A DNA stretch of 64,000 nucleotides from Dichotomocladium elegans (lineage: Eukaryota; Mucoromycota; Mucoromycetes; Mucorales; Lichtheimiaceae), in assembly GCA_025716815.1 (NCBI GenBank), contig JAIXMN010000015.1, positions 744,001 through 808,000 of the forward strand, given 5' to 3'. The position numbers were made by a program, and so were the translations under genes. Below are positions 35,990 through 46,302 of the stretch, piece after piece; the stretch's first letter is position 1, and each line of letters opens with the position of its first letter. Below the pieces are notes generated by a model, which worked only from the letters and a program-made list of their open reading frames with translations, did no database searches and was not told the origin of the DNA.

Positions 35990-37391
35990 ATGACTCCGTC
36001 AGGCATTCTTCTATTTGTGCTTATCTCATGTTGGGGAACTTCAATCATCGCTCAACTTTTCCCCTTCTTGAAGCCACGGCCGGTCGAGCGATCAGCAACA
36101 GTGGAGCCGATTACGCTCAACCTCTTAGACGTTCAGACGAGGTACCGGCATTACGCCTCGAGGTCGAATGTTGCAAAGAGGCAATGGCTATCACCGGTGC
36201 CTCAAAATCAAACTTCTACGGCCCTGAACGGTACAGCAACAGCTGTAACCATCGATGGCCTCCAGGAGCAAGATGCCCTTGTCGTCTCAGTACAAATTGG
36301 AACACCAGCACATGAGATGCTTGTGCTGTTCGATACGGGCCAGGGAGACACGTGGGTTCAAACCACCGTGTCAGGTGAGGTGGCGCTGCTCCCGAGCGAA
36401 CGATACAGAGCTCTGATGTGCGTTACGTCCTTGAACAGGTTACAACTTGAGCCAGTCATCGACATTGGCAACGACACCCTACAATTTCAACCGGTCCTTT
36501 TCACCCGATCCGATGTCTCCTCGTCTGAATACATCGAGTGGCGGTGCGTACTTTGCAGACTACGTATCGATCGGCAACGTGTCGATCGCACGACAGCTCT
36601 TTGTCGCCACGGCCGATACCATCACAAACGTCGATTCGGCAGCTGGTGTTCTGGGAGCGGCCTTCCCCTGTCTGACCATGGCCAGTGAGCTTTACAACAT
36701 CAGCTATCTCCCGCTTCCCTTCGCCTTGTTCCACGCTCGCCTCGTACCAGCGCCCGTCTTTTCCTTCTCCATCCATGACCGCACCGTCATGTTTGGCGGA
36801 ATTCTTCGCGCCGAGCCGGAAAACAGCGCAATGCGCGACGATCACGGCCCTATTCTGTACACAAACGTCACGCCCACGTCCACCGGCCTCTATCGCGGCT
36901 GGGATATTGCACTCCAGGCCATTGCAGTCAATGCCGACAGCACGATCCACCTCGCGCCCTCGGTCCCCATGCGCATCGACACCGCCACGCGCTATCTCGT
37001 CCTCCCCGAAGCAATCGCCAATGAACTTGTTCTAGAACATCTGGCAAAAACCGCAACGCGTCGTGACGAGGGAGGATACTGGGTAGAATGCAGCAGCGTG
37101 TCATCGTCATCATCAAGTCTCACGTTGAGCTTTCCCTTGTCATCTTCTCAGAAAAACAACAACAGCAGCAACAGCAACACCTCAGAATTTCATTCGCTAG
37201 AGGTCAATCTAGCAGACCTCCTCATGGTTGCAGAAGAAAGTAACAACAACAGCCAAGAAAGCTGCATAGTGGCCATTGAGCCAAGCACTTCTCCTTCGGA
37301 CTATGCGATTGGCACACTGGCTCTTAAAAGTGTCGTTACTATATTGGACTTTGGCCTCTACCGAGTGGGATTTTCTCCTCTGAACGGATGA
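35990..37391 (+). CDS. Secreted pepsin-like aspartic protease homologue, second triad DTA
   Basis: Exons 35990-36374 and 36439-37391 give 445 residues. The N-terminus (PSGILLFVLISCWGTSIIA) is a clear signal peptide, followed by a propeptide-like region with basic residues (VAKR) before the mature part. The first lobe has VLFDTGQGDTWV (D115-T-G117), the pepsin-type catalytic motif. The expected second motif appears as RIDTATRYLVLP (D309-T-A311), with Ala in place of Gly. The family hydrolyses proteins at acid pH in the secretory pathway or outside the cell. N-glycosylation sites are frequent, and a low-complexity Ser/Asn insert lies near residue 350. Both aspartates remain, so activity is possible but not assured. 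Confidence 0.8.
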
Positions 37392-37543
37392 ATCGGGTGC
37401 CATTACTAATGTAAAGACGGACCCTCCCCCCCTTTTTTTAGGACTCGCTTGCTATATCTATATCTATATATTAATCCAGAACAAAAAGAAAAAAAAGTAC
37501 AAGGGAGCATGCCTGTAGAAAGGAAATGCGTAACAAGCAAAAA

Positions 37544-39511
37544 CTAATGATTGCGAATTCTATTCCGCAACACGTTTCTACGACGTTGAATGTCGCGATA
37601 ACTCACGTCTCTCGCCATAGAATCTTTTGAGAACACGCGCTTTTTTGGGTCGATTGGATACCACGAGATGAGTCCATGTGTGCAACAAGTGTCAAAAAAA
37701 GGGGGGGCGATTTTTCATTACCTGAAGCAGGTCGTCGCAGTCGATGAAGCGGTGCGGACTGTTTTGAAGAATACGCGTGACTTGAATGTTGTCACGAGCA
37801 CCGTCGATCTCTGGTTCGCCTAATTTGATGAGGGTCAGGGCGACACGAAACAAGATCGGATAGCCCTCCCTTCAGGAATCAGGGGGTCAGTTTAGGTTTG
37901 GGGAGAGGGGGGTGTGCGAGATCGGGATCCCTTACATAATGAAACAGTCCCACACACGCGCCACGGTCTATGTTTGTCTTGTTAGCGACACTGCTATTCG
38001 ATCCATTCTTTTGCTAGCTAACCTCGGCTGGAAGGATGTGGATGAACGCGCCAAGAAACCAGTGGCTCGTCACAAGAGCGACAGGCGACATGGTTTCTTG
38101 GCCGACCCAATCCCAGAAACATTGCTTGTTACTGATCTTGTTCCACACGCTCGGCATCTTTTCCGAGACAAGCTGCATGAGCACAATCGGGTCGTAATGC
38201 GCGCAATGATGCTCATCATAATACGAAAATATCAGCCGCTCCAGGAGCCAGAATACCTCCTCTTCGTCAGGCTCACCCAGAACTGCTAAAATAAACCCTG
38301 CAAGCGTAGCCAGCGCCCGTGTGGTGGTAGTGCCCTCCAGCAGAAGAGTCTCGACCGGCGCATGTGCATGGAATGCGAGAAGAATTTGCCTTAAATGAGC
38401 GCATAGATTTCGACTTGTTGCAGCATGCACCTCTGCGCTCGCATTAGACTCCTCATCCTCTCTTATCGAGGTACGAGCAAAGTAAATGTTATCAGGAAAC
38501 AAATGTCGAAGTTCTGTGTATACAATTAGCACGTTGTATCGATACCATCACCCATAATTCGCCCGCTTTCCCCTTTTCTTTTTACCATGATCAATCGTAC
38601 GCACAGTGCGATCACTCAACAACGAAGATGCCTTGCCGACGAGCATTTTGAATAGACCGGGATTTTGCTCCATCATCCTACTCGCTCCGCTGTATTTCAT
38701 CCATACCCGGCGCCGCAAATGTCGAGGGATGCCTCTTCGAACATGTCGTTTTACTTTTGAAAAGAGAGCAAACGTATGAAATCAGATCTCATAAAAAGAC
38801 AGCCGTTTCCCCCCCCCCACAAACCACTCCTCATTAGCCCAGCTTACATCTTGGACAGAGCGGAGGCAGTTCGCCATGGGTCTCTTGCAAGAGAAGATGC
38901 CACTTCCTGGCCTGGTTCGCCAACGTGGCTTGATACATTCGTTCAAATGCATCGATCTTTTCGATGTCCACCCATTGGGTCGGCCATTGGAAACCATAAT
39001 GATCGCTAGAAAAAAGGCCAATCCGGCCCCCTCCCGCTGTCAGCAAACGTTTGCATTTGTTTTTTCTTCCCTTTTCCTTTGCGTATATGTATGGAAAGAA
39101 CCAAAGAGTAAAAAGAGAAATGGAGACGACATACTGGTTGACATGTTTTGGGCCAAGCGCAGAATGACAAGATTTTCCGCTAGGCGTTGCTGTTCCTGTA
39201 ACTGCTACTGTCTGGATGTGGCGATCACGATTCGTCTGGCCGTGGAGAGCTGTAGACTTGCGCTCCGCAAGATCTTCTGCAGAAGCTACGGAGGAGCTAG
39301 ACGACAAAAGGCTGGATGCACAGCTATTGCTGCTCACGCCGGACGAGTAGTATGGAGAGTAAGGCAAGTGCTCGTCTCCGAAAGCGGATGGAAACAATGG
39401 ATCTGTCGGCGCGAACATATAGGAATCAAAGGTGTTTGCCTGTCGTTTTGTTTGGGAATGCCGGTTGAGGCTTTCGATAGCCTGTAATAGGTGGTGGCCG
39501 GTAGAGGACAT
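37544..39511 (-). CDS. TBC-domain protein lacking both catalytic fingers (pseudo-GAP)
   Basis: Minus-strand exons 39135-39511, 38848-39005, 38586-38753, 38023-38513, 37936-37967, 37722-37869 and 37544-37639 give 489 residues. It aligns along its length with the TBC gene at 9.9 kb: DHYGFQWPTQWVDIEK, KRHVRRGIPRHLRRRVWMKY, SVWNKI, CFWDWV, LVTSHWFLGAFIHILPAE, VWDCFIMEGYPILFRVALT. Intron positions and phases match, including an identical 32-nt exon. At the arginine-finger site IHRDLHR is replaced by TIDHELRH (E235, H238), and the GYCQ glutamine finger is replaced by a TLLLEGTTTTRA stretch. It may bind a Rab without hydrolysing GTP or act as a scaffold; that is inference. An LSPSS-type Ser-rich N-terminus precedes the domain. 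Confidence 0.85.
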
Positions 39512-39710
39512 AGTTCATGAAACGAACGGAAGGGGAGTTTTTTGGAGTGAGGAAGGAACGAAAGGATTGAGGTAAGAAAGAGGAAAAGAAAAGAAAGGAA
39601 TAGCCATCAGGCCAAAAAGGAGATTTAATTACGATGAATATTGTGGCCTCTGCCCCCCTCCTTCCTTATAGAACTTCAGGGGGGGGAAACGAAAATCTAA
39701 TTTTGATTCA

Positions 39711-42700
39711 TCATGCAAGTCGCTCGAGGTGAGTCGCAGGCCAGCGATGAATCATTTGCGAGATCATCCCAGCTCCCAGTGTAAGATTGCGCTGCTCTTG
39801 CTCCAGCACCTGGACTGCCTCACAGAACAGATGTTGTCGTCGCACCAAAACCTTGATAAATGCTCTCAAATAAAGACCTCGGCGAATGTCCATGCGTAGC
39901 TTGGACACAGAAGGAACGTCAAGATCATTGTATGCGCGATGGATCACCTCTATTTGTTTTTCTTAGGATTGTGCCCAAACAACCAATATCCCCTCCCCAT
40001 TTCATATTGTGTTGCATACCTAACACGGTAGAAGTGCAGATGGGTCTGTTCTTGTTTGTTCGCCAAATCTCTCTGCAATAGACACTAAATTTGACAGCAC
40101 CGAGCAAGTAGCTCTCATACATATTGCGATACACAGTATCGATTGAATTGAAGCCAGGGTCCATTAGTATAGGCTGGTGTTTTGACTTTATCGCCCTGTG
40201 GTTGCAGTAAGTTCTCTCTCTCTCTCTCTTCTTCCTTATCTAAACTGATAATGATATAGAACTCACTGGGTAACAGTATGCACAAGTATGTCCGGCGACG
40301 GGGTATAATTAACGGTCATCATATCGTTAATCTCTAAATGCAGGCTACTGAGTACCCACGCAGCAGCAAGACCTTCCCTGAATCACATACGCATGCCTTG
40401 ATACCGGTCATAATCCGACGCCGCATTCAGAGTAAACCGATGAAACAGAAGTCCACACCACGGAAACTCTTTTTCGATCATCAAAGCGCGTTACTTGCTG
40501 CTCATGTTAGGCCAGCTCTTGACCTATAGTAGTCGTACCTTCCGAGCGACACAACGCGGTGTCCTGCATGTCAACCGTTGTCATGGATTTTGCTGTGTTA
40601 AACTGGCAGCCAAACTTGGGTGCTCCTTGTTCGTATGAGAAAATCATTCGGGGAGAGGAGGGGAAAGAGTTACACGGAGAGATTACCTTCGCGTATAAAC
40701 GTGCCGAATTTTCGAATCGTATCTTCCTCGAGACTGACCACCAGAAAATCGTCTATATAGCGAACAAGGATCTAAAAAAGAAGTAATCAGCATGAAGAGA
40801 ATGGTTGACCATTCGCCCGATTTTTTTTTTTACCGCGGATGGATCTTCTCTTATAAACGACAAATACTCTTCTTCCATCCGGCCATAGAAAAAACTGAAA
40901 GCATTATCAAGCACAATGTATTGCTTTAGATAGGAAGGTAAATCGGAACGCAATGTATCGCTTGCCTGCAAAGAATGGCGGAGAGATTCGATCCTTGTGG
41001 TATACCGACTTTTTGTCTGTAGAATTCCCCGCGATACTGGTCATTCAATACAATAGGATGAGCTTCCCTAACACGGAAACTACCTGCTCTTAAAGTATTT
41101 TACCGTCACGATATTTGATTTGATATGTTCCTGTAAGAGTGTCAAGAAGGTACTTCCAGAGTATGTTTTGAACTCTCGCTATATTGACAAAGAATGAGCC
41201 TGTGGTTTTCTCACACGACACGAAGTACTGACTCTCTCATCCTCTGGTTTCGATATCAGATCGTTCGAATCAATCACTAAAGCTATAGTTGTGGAATTAG
41301 TCATCAATACAAGGCACATGCACCGTCCCTTATCCACTGATAAGTAGCACGAAAGAGTTCGTTACTTACCATCTCCTCTAGCAATGTTCTTGATGGAATA
41401 TTTGTTCTATACGGGGTACTCGTTAGCCAGATAATTCTTGTGGAAAGGAAAAGCTCATCCATGTACCCCAGCCATGAAAGATTGCAGGATATCAATGAGT
41501 ATGTCTTGTTCAATTGAATCGAAGCATTGTTTGATGTCCGCTTTATAGAAATGAAATGGCCTAATTCTGCTACATTAGGACCTATTGCAGTAGAATACTC
41601 AATTGCACAAACTTACCCTCGAGCCCTGTCCGTTCTCTTCTTATACTCACAAAAGACGTGCCATAGCTCAGTTGTATTTGTGACAGCACTACCCAGGATA
41701 TCCTTTCTGCGTCTCTACGATGATCGGCTTCGGTATGCTTCAGATTTCCCAGACCAACCCCCCCACCTTTCCTTCCCCCGGTCCCTGTAGTCTCCGCATA
41801 CCTTCTCGAACTCTAAGACAGCTAGTATAGTTTTAAGGACAGCGTTGTTGTTGCGCCTTATAGTCCGATCTCCTGCCTGAAGACAATAAACACAAGGTAT
41901 AAAAAAAAGCTAAGCTTTCCTATCGCTTACCACAATAGCACTCCTCATGTTTGTGATGATGCGAAACGAGTCGCTCTTGGGTATGAGTTTGAGTGGTGAT
42001 GCCCCTAGTCGATAACCAGACAAGGATTTCTATTTGAACATACAGATAAGCAAGCCATTTTTTCTGCCTTTTTTTAACCTTTACCCATACTAACATTATC
42101 AACCAGATCAAACCTGTTTTCTATAAGCCTATCGAAATAAGGCCGCGATAGATTGAACCATACATCTCGCCGAAAATAAAGGAGTTTATTGCCTTGTCGA
42201 GAGCCTTCCGTCACAAAAAAGCAAGACTATTCAAAAGTAAAGGTCAGTATTGCGCTCTCTACCCTCTCACAATCGTTTCGAGAAAGAAAACCACGATACT
42301 TACTTTGATAAGCGGTATGATATAACATTCGCAGAACCAGATCATTGTGTCCGTAAGGATCTGCTCTCGCACTTGGAGATCAGATGGGACTATGCATGCG
42401 GTAGTTGACCCAAGCCACGTACACTCTTTGACCTTTATACATATCAGTCAATCTATATGACCGAGCCATCCCCCCTCCCTCGAGTCTTTTACCTTGAATC
42501 CACGAAGCAAGTACGAAATGCTGATGGTTTCTCTTTTTCGCATACAGATGAGCTTCTCGACCCCTAAAACCACTGCCGCAGGTGAGGAGGAGCGTGATCT
42601 CATTGCATGCATAACGGAGCATGAAAAACCCTTTGGTACCTCGAATGATGATATCCTTGTTATTAGTGCTTCCCCAAAATTCCGGAGGAAAAATCCGGCG

Positions 42701-43263
42701 TAGCTGGGTTCGAACAAATGCATACACCTTGGAAGGAGATGATTAACAGCTGCAGCTATATCTCTTTTTTTTTGGTTCTTGGGCAAAATAAATGCTTCGG
42801 ATGACTTACTGCGCTGTGCGAAGTGCTCATAGTATCCACGGATCCTTTATGCTAAAGAAGAAGATATCCCGCGAGCATTAAAAGGTATATACATTCAGTG
42901 AGAAAACAGCAATGGGTATCTAAGCCATTGTGTTTTTCTTCCCAATCGAGCAATGTAAATATAGAGCATCTTTTTTTGTTTTACTTTAGGTAAAGCGCAT
43001 GTCATAGATAACGTCTTTTTTAAGTTCGATCGTTCATGCCGCTTCATAATCTCAGCAATGAGAGCATTGATCATCCTCAAGCGTTTGTTCTTCCCCTGTT
43101 GCATATACACCATGTCATTTTAAGCGGGAACTCGAAGGAGGTGGAATCGACACGTTTCACATGCCTTCAGCTTAGGCGGTTTCAGCTCAAAATGAGCAAA
43201 AGGCCCCCGTGGTCCTCGTACAAGGTTTTCACGAGCAATCTGTTTCTGCTTCAGTGTACTCAT
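39711..43263 (-). CDS. TERT: Telomerase reverse transcriptase, compact, TEN domain not seen
   Basis: Twenty-two minus-strand exons close to 681 residues: 43132-43263, 42985-43095, 42810-42851, 42640-42727, 42493-42563, 42304-42432, 42095-42226, 41931-42029, 41802-41876, 41617-41714, 41467-41560, 41370-41406, 41233-41282, 41104-41130, 40966-41036, 40834-40894, 40687-40771, 40539-40622, 40391-40468, 40267-40333, 40020-40195, 39711-39949. Landmarks: CP-like NKRLRMINALIAEIMKRH, RIFPPEFWGS (near 112), QFP-region RKRETISISYLLRGFK, T motif SCFFVTEG..YFRRDVW (192 on), motifs 1-2 LKLIPKSDSFRIITN, A ADIKQCFDSI (D334), B' GIPQGSNLSAILCS (406), C RYIDDFL (D446, D447), E FPWCG (497). It extends chromosome ends from an RNA template in the nucleus. 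Most TERTs exceed 1000 residues; nothing resembling TEN lies upstream. The first (36-nt) intron and the start are the weakest parts. Confidence 0.9.
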
Positions 43264-44273
43264 GGCACTGGAATCAGAAAACCCGAGAGTGAGCTAGGGC
43301 AAAAAAAAAGGAAAAAGAGGCGGAGTGAGAGGGGATGGTCGAGGGGAAGAAGGAAATAACGCCACTATCGGCAGTCGACCAGTGTGGGGCTAAAACGCAA
43401 GTAACGTGACGTCGCCTAAGGTTTCTTTTAGTTTTAGGTCCTGCAAGCATTCCTTTCCAACTTAATAGACGGTGTATCTACGCAGTAGGCGGGGGCGGAG
43501 GATCGCGTGAACTGCGCGATTGTTGATGAGAAAGTAGGTTTCCTCTAGACATTTGTCTCGGTCGACCTATTCAAAAGACATTTCTGGAAGTTGACCATCC
43601 CACTGCAGAAAACAATTCGGAGGAAAGAGAAGGCTGAATATGCCTATCTCAGCCGGATCCAATGCTTGCTTCTCTTTCTAACTGAATCATTGATCCATGA
43701 AAGGGACGTGTCTATTTGTATTTAAATGCAACGAATGTCATATACTTGTGCGACCCTCAATGGATTTTCTAGGGCGAGGAGGATGCCGGCGGCGCAAGCG
43801 CTCTATCGATATATAGAGAGGCCAGTAAATCGAGCGGGGCTTGTACCTCACCGTCCGCACATCGTCTTGTCTACCACGAGTCGACTTTACTAGCATATTT
43901 GAGACGAAATCACTTTAATCGACTCAAAGCAGCTCATGCTAATTATGGATTTGAATCTAAGTAGTGAGTAGGCCATATCGGAATAAATCCAATATCGCAC
44001 ATCGGACTCTATGCAGCTCCTGGAAGCACAAAGACCCTCAAAGATTATGTTACAAAAGGACCCTGGGAAAATTGTTAATCCTCCGCTGGAGGGTAGGCGG
44101 GATAAGGGTAATGATGCGCTCTTGAGTCTGAATAATGTGAACGGAAGATAGGGTATCAGAGAAGGCAACTATTTAAATTCCCTTTTGTAAGTACTGGAAA
44201 ACATAGCCACCAACCTCCTTCCCATTCGTCCCGTGGGGGACGGGGGCTCCAGCGAAACCTACCGAACTTCTTC
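43264..44273. other. Intergenic region upstream of TERT
   Basis: About 1 kb. A stop codon in frame lies 33 bases before the TERT ATG. I searched for a TEN-domain exon and found none; the largest minus-strand frame (43890-44168) has no TEN-like pattern. The region also includes the 3' flank of the carrier gene. Confidence 0.5.
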
Positions 44274-45592
44274 TTAGTCAATGTCGAGGACGCGCTTCAT
44301 GCGGTCGTAGACGGCAAAACTGACTGCTCCCATGGGGATCACTTTTAAGTATCCGATGCTCAATCCCACATAGAATCCTTTTAGGCCCTTGACGCGGTAA
44401 ATATCCCTGACTGTATCGCCCAAGCTCACAAACATTTCAGGATTCAGCAGACCGCCAACTTGCATCCGCCGACGAATCACCTCGAGCGGGTAGCTGCTTG
44501 TCTGCGCCACCATTCCAGCCACCCCTCCGCACATGAGTTCGGCCCAGGTGTGCAGCTTGGGCTTTTCCAGAAGTCGCTGCTGCTCTGGGGTTAAATTGGG
44601 GCTGGTAGGATCAAAATCGATAGGTGCAACAGTGTGTTTCGAGATCACGGGATGGTGTCGGCTCAAGCGAGTGACGAGATGGTACGTCCAAAAAGAGACA
44701 CCTGCATAGGGTATCATCCCTGCCACTGTAGGCATAAATCCGCGGTAAAAGTTTGCAATGTTCATGCCACGTGCTGCTGCAGGCTCGTTGTAAACTTGGA
44801 TACAAGTAGATAGCAGACCCGGTCTCGTTTTCCCGGGCTGCTTGATCTCGTACGCCATTCGCACGCGCAGCAAGTCAAGCGGGTAGGTAAATAAGACGGA
44901 TGTAACGCCTAGCATATAAAAGTCATGGTTAATGACGAAGAAAAAACAATAACAAATGAAGCCAGACGTACCCGCAAGCGACCCTGCAACAAACTGCTTG
45001 GCAGCCGTTTCATCGCGCTTTGTCGGCATCAGGAGCTAAGAACAAGTGAAAGGAAACCATCAAGGCGGGAACGGGAGATTAGTCATGGGGTCCTTGCACG
45101 GAAAAATAATAACACGCACTGCTCGGTATTGCTCGTAAGCAACGAATTTTATGGAGGCATACGGGAAAATTCGAATTAGCGTCACCGAATGGCCCTGGAA
45201 GAGACCTGCGACGCCCGCGTTCTTGACAATATCTCGTCCAGCCTTGAACACACCCGAAAAGGTTCCTGACATTGCTCATTCGTCACCTTCTGCCGCTCCA
45301 AGCCCCCTTTTCTTTTTATATGTACCTGCATATTTGTCAAAGACCGGGTTCCGGGCCTGGAAAAGGATCTTGACTCGATCCAAGGGTGCGATGGCAGTTT
45401 TTGCCTAGACGAGGAGTCAGATCGTGAGTATCGTAGCGGGTGCAATGTAAAGCAATGACATACCACACAGCCAGCAATGCCACCTGCAATGCCTGATCGT
45501 ATCACATAGTCGAGATTCTGGGCCCTGCGCTGCGTCTCCGTCTGGGACGGCAGAGAGCCAGCAACCGTCGAAGTTGCAATGGTCTTTTGCAT
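44274..45592 (-). CDS. LEU5: Mitochondrial carrier, Leu5/SLC25A42 type (coenzyme A transport)
   Basis: Minus-strand exons 45464-45592, 45326-45404, 45120-45265, 44972-45035 and 44274-44908 give 350 residues. Three tandem carrier repeats each show the Px[DE]xx[RK] signature: PLDRVK, PLDLLR and PLEVIR. The pattern [20 protein letters not shown] with FVAYEQYR, and the extended matrix loop between repeats 2 and 3 with its [13 protein letters not shown] stretch, point to the Leu5/Graves-carrier branch that imports coenzyme A into mitochondria. Substrate assignment rests on family resemblance. The gene is divergent from Sec24 with a roughly 700-base shared upstream region. Confidence 0.88.
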
Positions 45593-46302
45593 TGCAGGTG
45601 GAGTGTGCATGTGAGAAAATGAGAGGAAAAAGAAGGGGGGAAACAAAGCCTGGGAAAGTACAGTTGTCAGAAGCACATGAAATTTTAAAGAGATTGTTCA
45701 AAATGCGGGCACCAATCAGTGAACTTGCACCTTAAATAAAATCCTGATGGCTTATTTCTCTCTTGTTGTTTCTGATCAAATCCCCACTCTGCATCCTATC
45801 ATCGAATCCATTTACTTTCCCTTGCGCATATGTATGTCTTGGGGACGACAGCGATAGTTTCATATCCTCAATGACTACTGCGCAGAGAACGTCCAATCCA
45901 TTACTTTTTCATCGAAATAAAGTACAAACGAAGCGATTTCGTCTCCATCATTACCGGCATGCTGTCACCCAGGTACAGTGCTTCGACGAGATATATGATG
46001 TCTCGGGATGGATAAAACGCTTCGTGGGACCAAGCACAATATCGCTTCTTTTTTTCTTATTAATAAGAGAACGCATCTTCGAATGTCAGTAAAGCATACT
46101 GTAACCTTCGCTTGCATCGACTGCACATGTGCATGATCGATTTGCCAGAAACAAGGGATGGGTGGGGGTGGGGAGAAAATAAGCGTACACGCTCATTCTC
46201 TTTTTTTCCCCTTTGCCTGAAATCGGGATTCAGCGGCGAGAGCGGCTTTTCTATTTCCCTCCATAGTTTTCTTCTTTGGCTGCTAAACACAGCTATCCAC
46301 CC
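45593..46302. other. Divergent promoter region between the carrier and Sec24
   Basis: A 710-base gap. I see pyrimidine-rich leaders on both sides and no convincing open frame; the long minus-strand frame over 46060-46530 is antisense to Sec24 exon 1. Confidence 0.5.

Noticed and set aside
40391..40468. A sixth GC-AG intron after YQ in the TERT motif E exon
   Set aside because: A standard GTATGT donor six bases further on (end of exon at 40391) gives the same phase and keeps the conserved RYQG.
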